Shown here piece by piece: positions 1 through 9,868 of a stretch of DNA of 45,506 nt. Below the pieces are notes generated by a model. It saw only the letters and a program-made list of their open reading frames with translations, did no database searches and was not told the origin of the DNA. The stretch is taken from positions 1-45,506 of the forward strand of contig JAUYSB010000115.1 in assembly GCA_030696525.1 (NCBI GenBank), read 5' to 3'. Position numbers and translations under genes: made by a program. The DNA is from Hydrogenophaga sp. Its GTDB lineage: Bacteria; Pseudomonadota; Gammaproteobacteria; Burkholderiales; Burkholderiaceae_C. Numbering within the stretch: the first letter of the stretch is position 1; each line of letters begins with the position of its first letter.

Positions 1-2
1 AT

Positions 3-815
<813 letters not shown>

Positions 816-832
816 GTCACGGCTTCACCCGC

Positions 833-862
833 AAAAAAGGCGCCTTTCGAGGCGCCTTTTTT
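833..862. terminator. Bidirectional rho-independent terminator
   Basis: A perfect 12-bp inverted repeat (arms 833-844 and 851-862, loop TTTCGA) has a GC core and A6/T6 ends. It therefore gives a stem followed by a U-run on both strands. It lies 17 nt after the gap stop and 16 nt after the stop of the convergent outer-membrane protein gene, so it probably terminates both transcripts. Confidence 0.93.
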
Positions 863-878
863 GTTGGGCAGAACGCCA

Positions 879-2102
879 TCAGAACAGGTGGTTCAGGTAC
901 AGCTGGAAGCCCTTGGCGTCCTTGCCACGCACGTAGGAGCCGGTGATGCGGGTGGAGCTGCGCGCGCCTTCGCTGCGCCGCGTGCCGAGCGAGAAGGAAA
1001 ACTCCTGCAGGTTGGTCTGGTAGATCTTGGTGCCGAAGAAGCGGGTGTCGGCAATGCCGTATTCGGCCACCATCTTGCGCCCGCCCACGGTCATGGGCTG
1101 GCTCAGGATGATGCCGTTGCGCAGGGCCGTGTTCTTGATGCCGGGGTTGACCGACACGCTTTCGGCCTTGGCCGTCAGCGTCTGGTAGTAGCCCAGCATG
1201 TTGCCTATGCTGAGGTCAAAACCATCGAACTCGATGGTGTAGGCGCTGGCGATGGACGCGCCCACCATGGTGGCCAGTGTGGCCGCGTCTGCCGAGCCGA
1301 CGAAGCCCACCGTGCCGCGTGCGGCCAGCTTCCACTCGTCCGACATGGGGAATTGGTAACCGGCCGAAAAACGCGCCTGGTAACCCATGGCGCCGCCGCT
1401 CTTGAGGGCGGAGAGGTCGGCCCGCAACAGGGCCTGGCGGCGCGGGTCGATGTCGTTGCGCACCGTGTACGAGATGGGAATGCCCAACGCCGTCTGCTGC
1501 ACGCCCGCCACTTTCATGTGGCTGAGCACCACCCCCAGCCCTAGCGGGCTGGCCGGTGCCGCGTTGCCGGCTGAAGCGGCGTTGCTGCCACTGCGCGATT
1601 CGTTGTCGGAGAAGGCGGTGGCGAAGTCGGTGGCCACCATGGACTGCAGCAGGCCGTTGCTGCCCGTGATCAAGCTGTTGGGGCTGTTGGCCGCCTGCTG
1701 GCGCAGCATGCGCGACACCAGGTCGCTGTTCTGGTTGTACCAGTTCTTGAGCATGGTGATGCTCTGCTCGCGGGTGCTGCCGACAAAGGTTTCATTCACC
1801 TGCAGATCGGGGATGTCCAGCGACAGCGCCGTGCTGTTGGCCGCAAAACCCGCGTTCACCGCCACACCGTTCCATATCGACGACGTGTTGACCGCCGCGT
1901 TGTCGGTGTAGCTGTCGAACTGGGCCTGAAAGTCGGTGATGGACAGCCGATCCACCAGGCCTTGTGCCGTCGCTTCGCAATAGGACAGCTGCTCGCTCGT
2001 GACCGTGGTCTGGGTGCCGAACAGGGTGTTGCAGATGGGGGTGGACCAGGCGGGTGAGGCCACCAGCAGGGATCCCAGCAATGCGCCAACAGGTGTTTTC
2101 AT
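879..2102 (-). CDS. Putative outer-membrane beta-barrel protein
   Basis: This is a 407-residue protein with a Sec signal peptide (MKTPVGALLGSLLVASPAWS, probable cleavage before TPICN). I do not recognise a named family. After a predicted alpha-helical or low-complexity first half, the region from about residue 205 to the end alternates polar and hydrophobic residues as amphipathic strands. The protein ends in YLNHLF, an aromatic last residue typical of BAM-inserted barrels. There are two cysteines near the mature N-terminus (CNTLF and YCEA). It may be an autotransporter-like or porin-like barrel of about ten to twelve strands, but that is inference. It starts 41 nt after the lipoprotein gene on the same strand, so the two are probably co-transcribed, possibly as a barrel with a surface lipoprotein partner. 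The transcript ends at the shared terminator 833-862. Confidence 0.72.
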   Translation of the reverse strand: MKTPVGALLGSLLVASPAWSTPICNTLFGTQTTVTSEQLSYCEATAQGLVDRLSITDFQAQFDSYTDNAAVNTSSIWNGVAVNAGFAANSTALSLDIPDLQVNETFVGSTREQSITMLKNWYNQNSDLVSRMLRQQAANSPNSLITGSNGLLQSMVATDFATAFSDNESRSGSNAASAGNAAPASPLGLGVVLSHMKVAGVQQTALGIPISYTVRNDIDPRRQALLRADLSALKSGGAMGYQARFSAGYQFPMSDEWKLAARGTVGFVGSADAATLATMVGASIASAYTIEFDGFDLSIGNMLGYYQTLTAKAESVSVNPGIKNTALRNGIILSQPMTVGGRKMVAEYGIADTRFFGTKIYQTNLQEFSFSLGTRRSEGARSSTRITGSYVRGKDAKGFQLYLNHLF

Positions 2103-2143
2103 GGGCTGCTTTCAGGTGTGCTGCTTATCTGGTGTTGGGGACG

Positions 2144-4153
2144 TCATAACAATTGGCCAATGCACGCGATGGACACATTCGTCACCGAATAGGCGGGCAT
2201 GATGCCGCTGCCGTTGGTGATGGTGCAGGTTTGCGGCAGGCTCGGAAAACCCGGCGGTTCCGGCACAGTGACCGTGTAGCTGGAACCAAAAGGCACGCTG
2301 GTGTTGAATTGGAACGGGGCGTCGATGGTAAAGCCGGCCACGCCGACGGGGGCACCGTTGGCTCTTTGGGTTTCGCTGCCGTTGAGCTGCATCAGCGCGG
2401 TCTCGCCGTTCCACAGCGTGATGGTCCCGCTGACCAAAAAGGACATGGGGCTGCAGGTCAGCGACATGGTGGTCACGTTGGGCGGTATGAAGGTCCCCGA
2501 CTGATTGCCCAGCGTGCAACTGTGGCCAAGCGGGGCCTGCGCCAGGACGGCTTGATAGGTGGCACCCGCAGGCATTTGCACCGAGAAGCTGTAGGCCCCA
2601 TCGGTCGATGCCTGAATCTGTCGTTCCGGCGTGACGGTGGGCGAGAAGCTGGAGCCATTGAGCTGCAGCACCAGGGGGTCTGTGGCGTTCATGCCGCTGA
2701 TGTTGACCCCAACCGTGACCGGATAGACGTTGGGCACACATGCCAAGCCGACTGCGCCCACTGAAGGTGGTGTGAACACGCCGGACGCGTTGTTCAGCGT
2801 ACACGTGTGGTACGCGGGTGGCGTCAGAACCACTTGGTATGTTGCACCGGCTTGCAGTTGCACCGAGAATGCATAGCTGCCGTTGGTGCTGGCCTGAATC
2901 AGCCGCTCGCTCGTGACCGGTCCCGTCAAGCTGGAGCCATCAAGTCGCAGCACCAGTGGGTCGGTGATGGTCAGCCCGGTGATGGTGACACCCACAGACA
3001 CGCCAATCGAATTGGGGGTGCAGTTGACTTGAACCGTGCTGGCCTGGGGAGGTACAAACACACCGGATCCGTTGACGACGGTACAGGTGTGGTAAGCCGG
3101 TGCCTGAGACAGACTCACGGTGTAGCCGGCGCCACTTTGCAGATTGGCAGCGAAGGCGTAACTGCCGTTGGTGACAACCTGGATCACTTGCGCTGGCGCA
3201 TTGTTGGCCGTGCCCGCCAGATTGAGACGCAGTGCCAACGTGTCCGCGACGCTGAGACCGCTGACCGTGACTGGAATGGACGCGCTGTGAATCACGGGCT
3301 GACAATTGATCGTGATGTTGCTCACACCGGGCAGATAAAACACCCCGCTTCCGTTCGATACCGTGCAGTCATGCTCTTGTGGCGCTTGGGCAATGACCAC
3401 TTGGTAGGTGGAGCCCGTGGGAATTTGGGCGGAGAAGGCATGGCCGCCATTGCTGCTGAGCTGCACCAGGCGATCTGGTGTTGGCAGGCCTGAAAAACTG
3501 GAGCCGTTGAGCTGAACCCTCATGGTGTCGGCCGACGTCAAGCCACTGACCGTGAAGGCCACCTGCCCGGTCAGCGGTTCACACGACACCTGCGTCTGTG
3601 ATGCCGTGGTTTCAGTGAGCACGGCGCTGGCGTTGGCGAGCGCACAAATGGCTTGTGTGGGTTGGGTGACGATGGACACGCTGTAGCTGCTCTGAGCCGG
3701 CAAGCGCCCCGTAAATTGAAACGCACCGCTGCCAGACACGGTGATTCGCTCGCCGCCGTTGAGTGCCAACACCAAAGGCCCACTGACTGTGTCGTATCCC
3801 GCAACCGTGCCGCCCACCGTCAGGGCGGCCACACACGTCACGCGGACGTTGTCGATGTCGGCTTTCAGGATCTCGCCGACGCCGTTTTGTACTTCACACA
3901 CTTGATTGGGTGAAGTGGATTGCGCCCGAATGTCGTAGGTGGTGCCAGACGGAAAACGGCCAAAGCGGTAGGTGCCATCGGCCGTCAACGTCTTTGTTTG
4001 CTGCCCACTGGTCAGTACCACGGCATTGCCGGCGGACAAACCGCTGAGAACACCCCCGGCGTAGTGGCCGGTGTCGGCGTCTTCGCCGCCGCCGCCACAC
4101 GCCGTCAACAGCCACGCAAGCAGCACCCAAATCAAAGCTTTGATCGCGCGCAT
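2144..4153 (-). CDS. Lipoprotein with seven cysteine-paired tandem repeats
   Basis: This is a 669-residue protein with a lipoprotein signal (MRAIKALIWVLLAWLLTAC, lipidated Cys19, then GGGGED). The start at 4153 is chosen over the in-frame upstream start at 4198 because GAGG lies just before it and because it gives a clean signal peptide. The mature part is about seven units of 80-95 residues. Each has the pattern V.V.GL...D.L.L.LNG, then a TNGSYAFS-like strand, then GATYQVVL..P, then a C.V.NGSG....P....V.V.C pair. The likely fold is a string of immunoglobulin-like beta-sandwiches, each closed by one disulphide, as in exported adhesins or surface scaffolds. This reading is inferred from the pattern. 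The gene begins 68 nt after the tssH stop, so it could be read through from the T6SS operon or have its own promoter. The specific function is unknown. Confidence 0.75.
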   Translation of the reverse strand: MRAIKALIWVLLAWLLTACGGGGEDADTGHYAGGVLSGLSAGNAVVLTSGQQTKTLTADGTYRFGRFPSGTTYDIRAQSTSPNQVCEVQNGVGEILKADIDNVRVTCVAALTVGGTVAGYDTVSGPLVLALNGGERITVSGSGAFQFTGRLPAQSSYSVSIVTQPTQAICALANASAVLTETTASQTQVSCEPLTGQVAFTVSGLTSADTMRVQLNGSSFSGLPTPDRLVQLSSNGGHAFSAQIPTGSTYQVVIAQAPQEHDCTVSNGSGVFYLPGVSNITINCQPVIHSASIPVTVSGLSVADTLALRLNLAGTANNAPAQVIQVVTNGSYAFAANLQSGAGYTVSLSQAPAYHTCTVVNGSGVFVPPQASTVQVNCTPNSIGVSVGVTITGLTITDPLVLRLDGSSLTGPVTSERLIQASTNGSYAFSVQLQAGATYQVVLTPPAYHTCTLNNASGVFTPPSVGAVGLACVPNVYPVTVGVNISGMNATDPLVLQLNGSSFSPTVTPERQIQASTDGAYSFSVQMPAGATYQAVLAQAPLGHSCTLGNQSGTFIPPNVTTMSLTCSPMSFLVSGTITLWNGETALMQLNGSETQRANGAPVGVAGFTIDAPFQFNTSVPFGSSYTVTVPEPPGFPSLPQTCTITNGSGIMPAYSVTNVSIACIGQLL

Positions 4154-4221
4154 AAGTACCTCAATGGTCAGTGCTTCGGCCCGGCTGGCCAGCGACACAC
4201 ATTCTGTTGCCAGCCCGTGTT

Positions 4222-6930
4222 TCAGTCAAACGCGTAGGTGAAGTCCGCGTCCTTCACATCCAGCGCCACCTTCTGTATGGCCTTGCCGTCGGCCAGGCGC
4301 TGCAGGTACTCGGTGGAGATGCGCGGCAGCACGGTGTTGGTGAGGATGGCGTCGATGATGCGGCCGCCCGACTCCGAGTCGTTGCAGCGCGAGACGACCA
4401 GCTGCACCACCGCGTCACTGAACTCGAAGGGGATGGCGTGGTTGGCTTCGACTCGCTTCTTGATGCGGCCCAGCTGCAGCCGCACGATCTGCGCCATCAT
4501 CTCCGGTGACAGCGGGTAGTAGGGAATCACCACCAGACGGCCGAGCAGCGCAGGCGGGAAAATCTTCATCAGCGGCGGCTTCAATGCACCGGCCAGCGAC
4601 TCGGGGTCGGGCAGCAGGTCGGGGTCCTTGCACATGCTCATGAGCAGCTCGGAGCCGGCGTTGCTGGTCAGCAGGATGATGGTGTTCTTGAAGTCGATCA
4701 TGCGGCCTTCGCCGTCTTCCATCCACCCCTTGTCGAAGACCTGGAAGAAGATCTCGTGCACGTCGGGGTGGGCCTTTTCCACCTCGTCGAGCAGCACTAC
4801 GCTGTAGGGCCGGCGCCGCACCGCTTCGGTCAGGATGCCGCCTTCGCCGTAGCCCACGTAACCGGGCGGCGCGCCTTTGAGCGTGGAGACGGTGTGGGCC
4901 TCCTGGAACTCGCTCATGTTGATGGTGATGACGTTCTGCTCGCCGCCGTACAGCGCCTCGGCCAGCGCCAGCGCGGTTTCGGTTTTGCCCACGCCCGAGG
5001 TGCCACACAACATGAACACACCGATCGGCTTGCTGGGGTTGTCCAGCCGCGCGCGCGAGGTCTGTATGCGTTTGGCGATCATCTCCAGGCCGTGTTTCTG
5101 GCCTATCACGCGCTGGTTCAGCGTGTCGGCCAGTTGCAGGATGGCCTGCACCTCGTTCTTGACCATGCGGCCCACCGGGATGCCGGTCCAGTCGGCCACC
5201 ACCGAGGCCACGGCCTGCTCGTCCACCGAAGGCAGGATCAGCGGCGACTCGCCCTGCACCTCGGCGATGCGGGCCTGCACGTCGCGCAGCAGCACCAGCA
5301 GTTCCTCGCGGCTGGGGTTGGCGGCGGCCGTTTCGCCCTCGTCCGGCGCGGCAGCGGCGTCGGGCGCATCCACGGCCGCACCCTGTTCGCGCAGCTGGGC
5401 GCGGATTTTCAGCAGCTCGTCGGTCAGGGCTTTTTCCTGGTCCCAGCGCGCTTGCAGCTTGGCCAGCTCGGCCTCGTCGGCATCGATGGCGGCCTCCACC
5501 GTGCCGCGCCGCTTCACCACGTCCAAACCAATGGTCTCTTCGCGCGAGATGATGTCGAGTTCGGTGCGCAGGGCTTCGAGGCGGCGCTGGCAGTCCTCCA
5601 CCTCGGCCGGTGTGGCGTGTTGCGACACGGCCACGCGTGCGCAGGCGGTGTCGAGCAGGCTCACCGCCTTGTCGGGCAGCTGGCGCGCCGGGATGTAACG
5701 GTGCGACAGCCGCACCGCCGCTTCGATGGCTTCGTCGAGCAGCTGCACACGGTGGTGTTTTTCCAGCACCGAGGCCACGCCACGCAGCATGACGATGGCC
5801 TTGGTTTCGTCGGGCTCGGGCACCTGCACCACCTGGAAACGGCGGGTCAGCGCCGGGTCTTTTTCGATGTACTTCTTGTACTCGGCCCAGGTGGTGGCGC
5901 CCACGGTGCGCAGGTTGCCACGCGCCAGCGCGGGCTTGAGCAGGTTGGCCGCATCGCCCGTGCCGGCCGCGCCGCCCGCGCCCACCAGGGTGTGGATCTC
6001 GTCGATGAACAGGATGATGGGCTTGGGGCTGGACTGCACCTCGTCGATGACCTGGCGCAGGCGCTGCTCGAACTCGCCCTTCATGCTGGCGCCGGCCTGC
6101 AGCAGCCCGATGTCCAGCGCCAGCAGCGACACGTCCTTGAGCTGCGGCGGCACATCGCCGCGCGCCAGCCGCTGCGCAAAACCTTCCACCACCGCCGTTT
6201 TGCCCACCCCGGCCTCGCCGGTCAGCAGCGGGTTGTTCTGGCGCCGGCGCATCAGGATGTCCACGATCTGGCGGATTTCTTCATCGCGTCCGGTCACCGG
6301 GTCCATCTCGCCTTTGCGCGCCTTTTCGGTCAGATCGACCGCAAATTTCTTGAGCGCCTCGCCTTTGCCCATGGCGGCCGGTGCCATGGCGCCGCTGTCC
6401 TCGCCGGGTGCGCCACTGCCCATGCCGCTGCCGTCCTGTGCGCCCATGCGGGCCTCGGCCGAGGCGTCGCAGATCTGCGCGAAGTGGTCGGTCAGGTCCT
6501 CGACCTTGACCTTCTCGAACTGGCGCGAAATGGCCAGCAGCCGGTTGCGCAGGTTGGGCGTCTTGAGCATGCCCACCAGCAGGTAGCCGGTGCGCACCTG
6601 GCCTTCGCCGAACTTGAGCGTGGCGTAGGTCCAGGCGCGTTCGATGGCGTCCGGGATCTGCTCGGCGATGTCGCTGATGGCGGTGGCGCCGCGCGGCAGG
6701 CGGTCGAGCGCGGCGGTCACGTCCTTGGCCAGCAGCGAGATGTCCAGGCCAAAGTGCTGCACGATGCGCTGCAGGTCCGACTCCTGGTTTTGCAGCAGCT
6801 GGGCCATCCAGTGCTCCAGCTCCACATAGGGGTTGCCTCGCATCTTGCAGAACACGGTGGCGCCCTCGATGGCCTTGTAGGCCAGGGGGTTGAGCTTGCC
6901 AAACAGGGCGGTGCGGCTGATTTCACTCAT
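4222..6930 (-). CDS. tssH: T6SS sheath-disassembly ATPase TssH (ClpV)
   Basis: This is a 902-residue AAA+ unfoldase of the ClpB/ClpV class. It pulls TssC out of contracted sheaths so that subunits can be reused. Two ATPase modules are visible: Walker A GEAGVGKT at about 238-245 with Walker B LFIDE at 307-311, and Walker A GTSGVGKT at 643-650 with Walker B LLDE near 707. An N-terminal Clp-repeat domain (about 1-160) is joined by a Gly/Ala/Met-rich linker. The ClpV-type middle domain (about 440-560) is interrupted by an acidic Ala-rich insert. The C-terminal domain is short. The start has GGAG 7 nt upstream. It is the last T6SS gene of the minus operon, after tssG. TagJ, encoded upstream in the same operon, is known in other systems to bind this protein or the sheath. 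Confidence 0.96.
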   Translation of the reverse strand: MSEISRTALFGKLNPLAYKAIEGATVFCKMRGNPYVELEHWMAQLLQNQESDLQRIVQHFGLDISLLAKDVTAALDRLPRGATAISDIAEQIPDAIERAWTYATLKFGEGQVRTGYLLVGMLKTPNLRNRLLAISRQFEKVKVEDLTDHFAQICDASAEARMGAQDGSGMGSGAPGEDSGAMAPAAMGKGEALKKFAVDLTEKARKGEMDPVTGRDEEIRQIVDILMRRRQNNPLLTGEAGVGKTAVVEGFAQRLARGDVPPQLKDVSLLALDIGLLQAGASMKGEFEQRLRQVIDEVQSSPKPIILFIDEIHTLVGAGGAAGTGDAANLLKPALARGNLRTVGATTWAEYKKYIEKDPALTRRFQVVQVPEPDETKAIVMLRGVASVLEKHHRVQLLDEAIEAAVRLSHRYIPARQLPDKAVSLLDTACARVAVSQHATPAEVEDCQRRLEALRTELDIISREETIGLDVVKRRGTVEAAIDADEAELAKLQARWDQEKALTDELLKIRAQLREQGAAVDAPDAAAAPDEGETAAANPSREELLVLLRDVQARIAEVQGESPLILPSVDEQAVASVVADWTGIPVGRMVKNEVQAILQLADTLNQRVIGQKHGLEMIAKRIQTSRARLDNPSKPIGVFMLCGTSGVGKTETALALAEALYGGEQNVITINMSEFQEAHTVSTLKGAPPGYVGYGEGGILTEAVRRRPYSVVLLDEVEKAHPDVHEIFFQVFDKGWMEDGEGRMIDFKNTIILLTSNAGSELLMSMCKDPDLLPDPESLAGALKPPLMKIFPPALLGRLVVIPYYPLSPEMMAQIVRLQLGRIKKRVEANHAIPFEFSDAVVQLVVSRCNDSESGGRIIDAILTNTVLPRISTEYLQRLADGKAIQKVALDVKDADFTYAFD

Positions 6931-6954
6931 GGGGATGTCTCCAGCGGTGGGTGT

Positions 6955-8022
6955 TCAATGGCGTTGATGGGCGTGGCGTCCGCCTCGGCGGGCCATGGGA
7001 ATGCGCACTTCGTCGGCGTCGCGCACGCGCTCCGTGGTGGCGATCCAGGTCGTCCAGCCCAGGCGCGTGCCGTTGCCCAGGCGCGTGCCCAGGCGCGCGG
7101 CGGGCACTTCGCGGTGGCGCACCACCAGCGTCAGCGACCAGGCGTATTCGTCGCCCAGCAGGTGTTGCACCCAGTCGCAGAGCTTGGTGAAGGCCGTGCC
7201 TATGGGCAGAAAATCTTCGTACTGCTGCAGCGTCAGGGGCCCGAGGCGGATGTTGATGCGGTGTTGCCGGTCCCACACGCGTGTGCCCAGCAGCGCACCC
7301 TGGCCCAGGCGCTGGCCGAGCCCACCCAGACGCGTGCAGTCGGCGGGCTCCAGCGTTTCCCAGTGGCCGTCCCAGGGCACCACCTGCACGGGGATGCCGA
7401 AGTAGGCGCCCAGCGTCGATTCCACCGACTCCTGGTTGCGCACCTGGCGCAGCATCCAGCCGCTGAAAAACACGCGCGCATCGTCGTGAAAGCTGTCGCG
7501 CTGCTGGCGCCCGGGGGTGGAGGCGCCGACAAAGCTGCCCAGCCGGCGGCGGAAGTCGTCCTCGCCCGGGCGGTCCAGCCCCACCGTGGGCCGCGCCTGC
7601 GCCCAGGCGCGGTAGAAATGCAGCGCAAAACGGTGGGCAAACTGGTCGAGGAAATGCAGCAGCGTGTGGTCGCCGCCCTGCAGCACACGCTCGCGCACAA
7701 AGTCCGACAGGTGGCGTGGCAGCGGCCCGTTGGGGCCGATGTAGCCAAAAAAGGCCTGGCGCAAACGGGGCGGCTGGGCATCGGTGGCGGCCTGCAGCGC
7801 GGTGAAGGTGGACGGCGCAAAGGCCAGCGTGGGCTCCTGCCCGATGCGCACCGCTTCCTGCTGCGGCACCACCGCCGTGCCCCAGCGCGGCAGGTCTGGC
7901 CGCAGGGTTTCCAGGCGGCGCAGCGTGGCAAAAAAATCGTGCGCCCAGGGGGCCTCGGCCAGCTCGTTCAGGTAGCTGGGCCAGTCGGTGGCGGCGCTCA
8001 CAGAATCGGACGGCTCCCGCAC
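6955..8022 (-). CDS. tssG: T6SS baseplate subunit TssG
   Basis: This is a 355-residue TssG (VasB/ImpH family). It is the wedge protein that, with two TssF copies, connects the baseplate to TssK. Supporting patterns are the N-terminal APWAHDFFATLRRLE segment, the AFFGYIGPNGPLPRHLSDFVRER motif region (start AFFGYIGPNGPLP), HFLDQFAHRF, and the C-terminal LGPLTLQQYEDFLP. The GTG start at 8022 has GGAGG 5 nt upstream and overlaps the tssF end by 25 nt. A second in-frame GTG at 8001 overlaps the tssF stop as GTGA and is the main alternative. The gene is translationally coupled to tssF and followed by tssH. Confidence 0.93.
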   Translation of the reverse strand: MREPSDSVSAATDWPSYLNELAEAPWAHDFFATLRRLETLRPDLPRWGTAVVPQQEAVRIGQEPTLAFAPSTFTALQAATDAQPPRLRQAFFGYIGPNGPLPRHLSDFVRERVLQGGDHTLLHFLDQFAHRFALHFYRAWAQARPTVGLDRPGEDDFRRRLGSFVGASTPGRQQRDSFHDDARVFFSGWMLRQVRNQESVESTLGAYFGIPVQVVPWDGHWETLEPADCTRLGGLGQRLGQGALLGTRVWDRQHRINIRLGPLTLQQYEDFLPIGTAFTKLCDWVQHLLGDEYAWSLTLVVRHREVPAARLGTRLGNGTRLGWTTWIATTERVRDADEVRIPMARRGGRHAHQRH

Positions 8023-9866
8023 GTGGGCCTCCAGCGCATGATTTCGCCACGGCGGCTGCTGGTCAGCACCGTCTCGACAAAGCTGTTGAGCGACACGTGC
8101 CGCGCCAGAAAACGCGTGAGCACCGCACCGAACAGAAAACTGCTGTGGCCGTGGAAGGCCATGTCGTCGATCTGCAGGCGGATTTCCAGGCCGCGCCCGA
8201 AGGCAATGGGCCCCGGCAGCGGCAGGCGGCGGAACACCGGCTTGCTGTCCACCGACTGCAGGCCTTGGACCAGCTTTTGTTGCGCGTCGTCGCCGCGCAT
8301 GGCGTACAGCGCAAGCAGCTCGCGCAGCGCGGCCGCCCCTTCCTGCGCGCCGCTGTCCACCAGCGAGAGGTAGTTGAGCGAAAGGTGATCGATGGCGCGC
8401 CAGGCCAGGCCCTGCGCAGCCACCGGCGTGACCGGGCGCGACGGGCCGCGCACATGGCGTATGGCGCGGGTGGGCAGGCCTTCGGCGTTGTCGAAATCGT
8501 GTTCACCGCCCACCGGCAGCAGCAGCGGCAGGTCGCGGTTGGAACACATCGCGCGCACGCCCAGCTGGCGCAGGGAACCTTGCCAGGGCGCCTGCTGCGG
8601 GTCCACCAGCGAGAGGTAGACCTCGGAGCCGATGTAGCTGGTGCGGTGGCCGTTCTCCTGCTGGCGGGCCGACTGCAGGCGCGGTTCACGCGCCAGCGTG
8701 TAGTACGCGGGATGGCTCTGGCGGGCGCCGTGGAAGGCGCCGTAGAAGGGCAGGAAATCCTGCTCCGCCTGGGTGCCCGCGCCGTAGCCCTTGACCTCCA
8801 GCACCGAATGCACCTCGTGGTCCATGGGGCGGGTGCGGTCGGCCAGCAGATGGAATTCGCTCACCGCGTCCGACGCCATGATCCTGTCCATGCGCTTGGG
8901 GAACAGGTTGATCATGGGCGTGCAGTGCAGCTTCACATGCTGCACGCTGACCAGTTTTTCGAGCGCGGCATCGGCGCGCGAAAACAGCAGCACCAGCTCC
9001 ACCTCGTTGCCGCCGCAGCGCGCCAGCGCGGCCTTCAGGCCTTTGATGGTGGCGAACTGGAAGCGGGCCGGGAACGCAAAATACTCCTGCAACAGGCGGA
9101 AGCCGGAAAAGCCCTGCAAGGTGGCGGGCAGCAACGCCTGGTCGTCGTCAAAGCCGCAGGGCTCGATGGCGGTGGGCGGCAGCACCTGCGCCTTGGCCGC
9201 CTGCTGGCCGGGCACCAGCAGCACGCCCACCGGCTGGCCCAGCACACATTCGTGCAGGCGCCAGGCCACATCGTCGTCGCCGCTGAAGTGCAGCGTCAGC
9301 TCGTCCAGCGCGATCTGGTCGAAGTTGAGGCCGGCGGTGGTGCGCAGCGTCATGCGCAGGCCGCCGCGAATGCGGCGCTCGTCGCCCAGGCGCGCCAGCG
9401 GCAGGTCGGGCGCGTAGGTGAAGTACTGGGCGCGGGTGAGCTCCAGCGGCCACAGCTTGAGCGCGTGGGCGGTGCGGAACTCGCAGTGGGTGTTCTGCCC
9501 CACCGCCGCACGCGACTGCACCTGGGTGCCGCGCGGCACGTCGTAGCCCAGGGCCAGGCCCGCGTTCTCCAGCTTGGGGTCGAACTGCGCGATCAGCATG
9601 GCCGGCGTGGGCGCCAGGAAATGTGGGTAGACGACATTGAGCAGCTGCGAGGTGAACTTGGGGAATTCGGCGTCCAGCTTGACGCCCACGCGCGCCGACA
9701 GAAAGGCCGTGGCCTCGATCAGCCGCTCCACATAGGGGTCGGCGATCTCGATGCCATCAATGCCCAGCCGACCGGCGATCTTGGGGAAGGCCCGCGCGAA
9801 CTCCGCCGTGCTTTCCCGGAAGTAGCGCAGCTCGCGTTCGTAATGCTCCAGCAGGCGTGGGTCCAT
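7998..9866 (-). CDS. tssF: T6SS baseplate subunit TssF
   Basis: This is a 622-residue TssF (VasA/ImpG family), the main wedge subunit of the T6SS baseplate in the cytoplasm. The N-terminus MDPRLLEHYERELRYFRES and the following AFPKIAGRLG and DPYVERLIEATAFL are diagnostic. The FLAPTPAML segment and the C-terminal GRGLEIRLQIDD also match the family. The ATG at 9866 lies two bases after the tssE stop. The open frame continues upstream to 10229, but that stretch is the shadow of tssE. The gene works with TssG, TssE and TssK. Confidence 0.95.
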   Translation of the reverse strand: MDPRLLEHYERELRYFRESTAEFARAFPKIAGRLGIDGIEIADPYVERLIEATAFLSARVGVKLDAEFPKFTSQLLNVVYPHFLAPTPAMLIAQFDPKLENAGLALGYDVPRGTQVQSRAAVGQNTHCEFRTAHALKLWPLELTRAQYFTYAPDLPLARLGDERRIRGGLRMTLRTTAGLNFDQIALDELTLHFSGDDDVAWRLHECVLGQPVGVLLVPGQQAAKAQVLPPTAIEPCGFDDDQALLPATLQGFSGFRLLQEYFAFPARFQFATIKGLKAALARCGGNEVELVLLFSRADAALEKLVSVQHVKLHCTPMINLFPKRMDRIMASDAVSEFHLLADRTRPMDHEVHSVLEVKGYGAGTQAEQDFLPFYGAFHGARQSHPAYYTLAREPRLQSARQQENGHRTSYIGSEVYLSLVDPQQAPWQGSLRQLGVRAMCSNRDLPLLLPVGGEHDFDNAEGLPTRAIRHVRGPSRPVTPVAAQGLAWRAIDHLSLNYLSLVDSGAQEGAAALRELLALYAMRGDDAQQKLVQGLQSVDSKPVFRRLPLPGPIAFGRGLEIRLQIDDMAFHGHSSFLFGAVLTRFLARHVSLNSFVETVLTSSRRGEIMRWRPTCGSRPIL

Positions 9867-9868
9867 GG

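Noticed and set aside
4183-4215. Inverted repeat GGCTGGC/GCCAGCC between tssH and the lipoprotein gene as an operon terminator
   Set aside because: Only 7 bp with a 19-base loop and no U-run; too weak to call, though it leaves open how the T6SS operon ends.
7998-8022. Frameshift between tssF and tssG
   Set aside because: The 25-base overlap has a proper GTG start with GGAGG, and both proteins are of normal length; this is ordinary coupling.
4756-8373. 1205-codon open frame on the plus strand opposite tssH and tssG
   Set aside because: Shadow frame of low complexity that runs across three genes; the minus-strand genes have clear domains.
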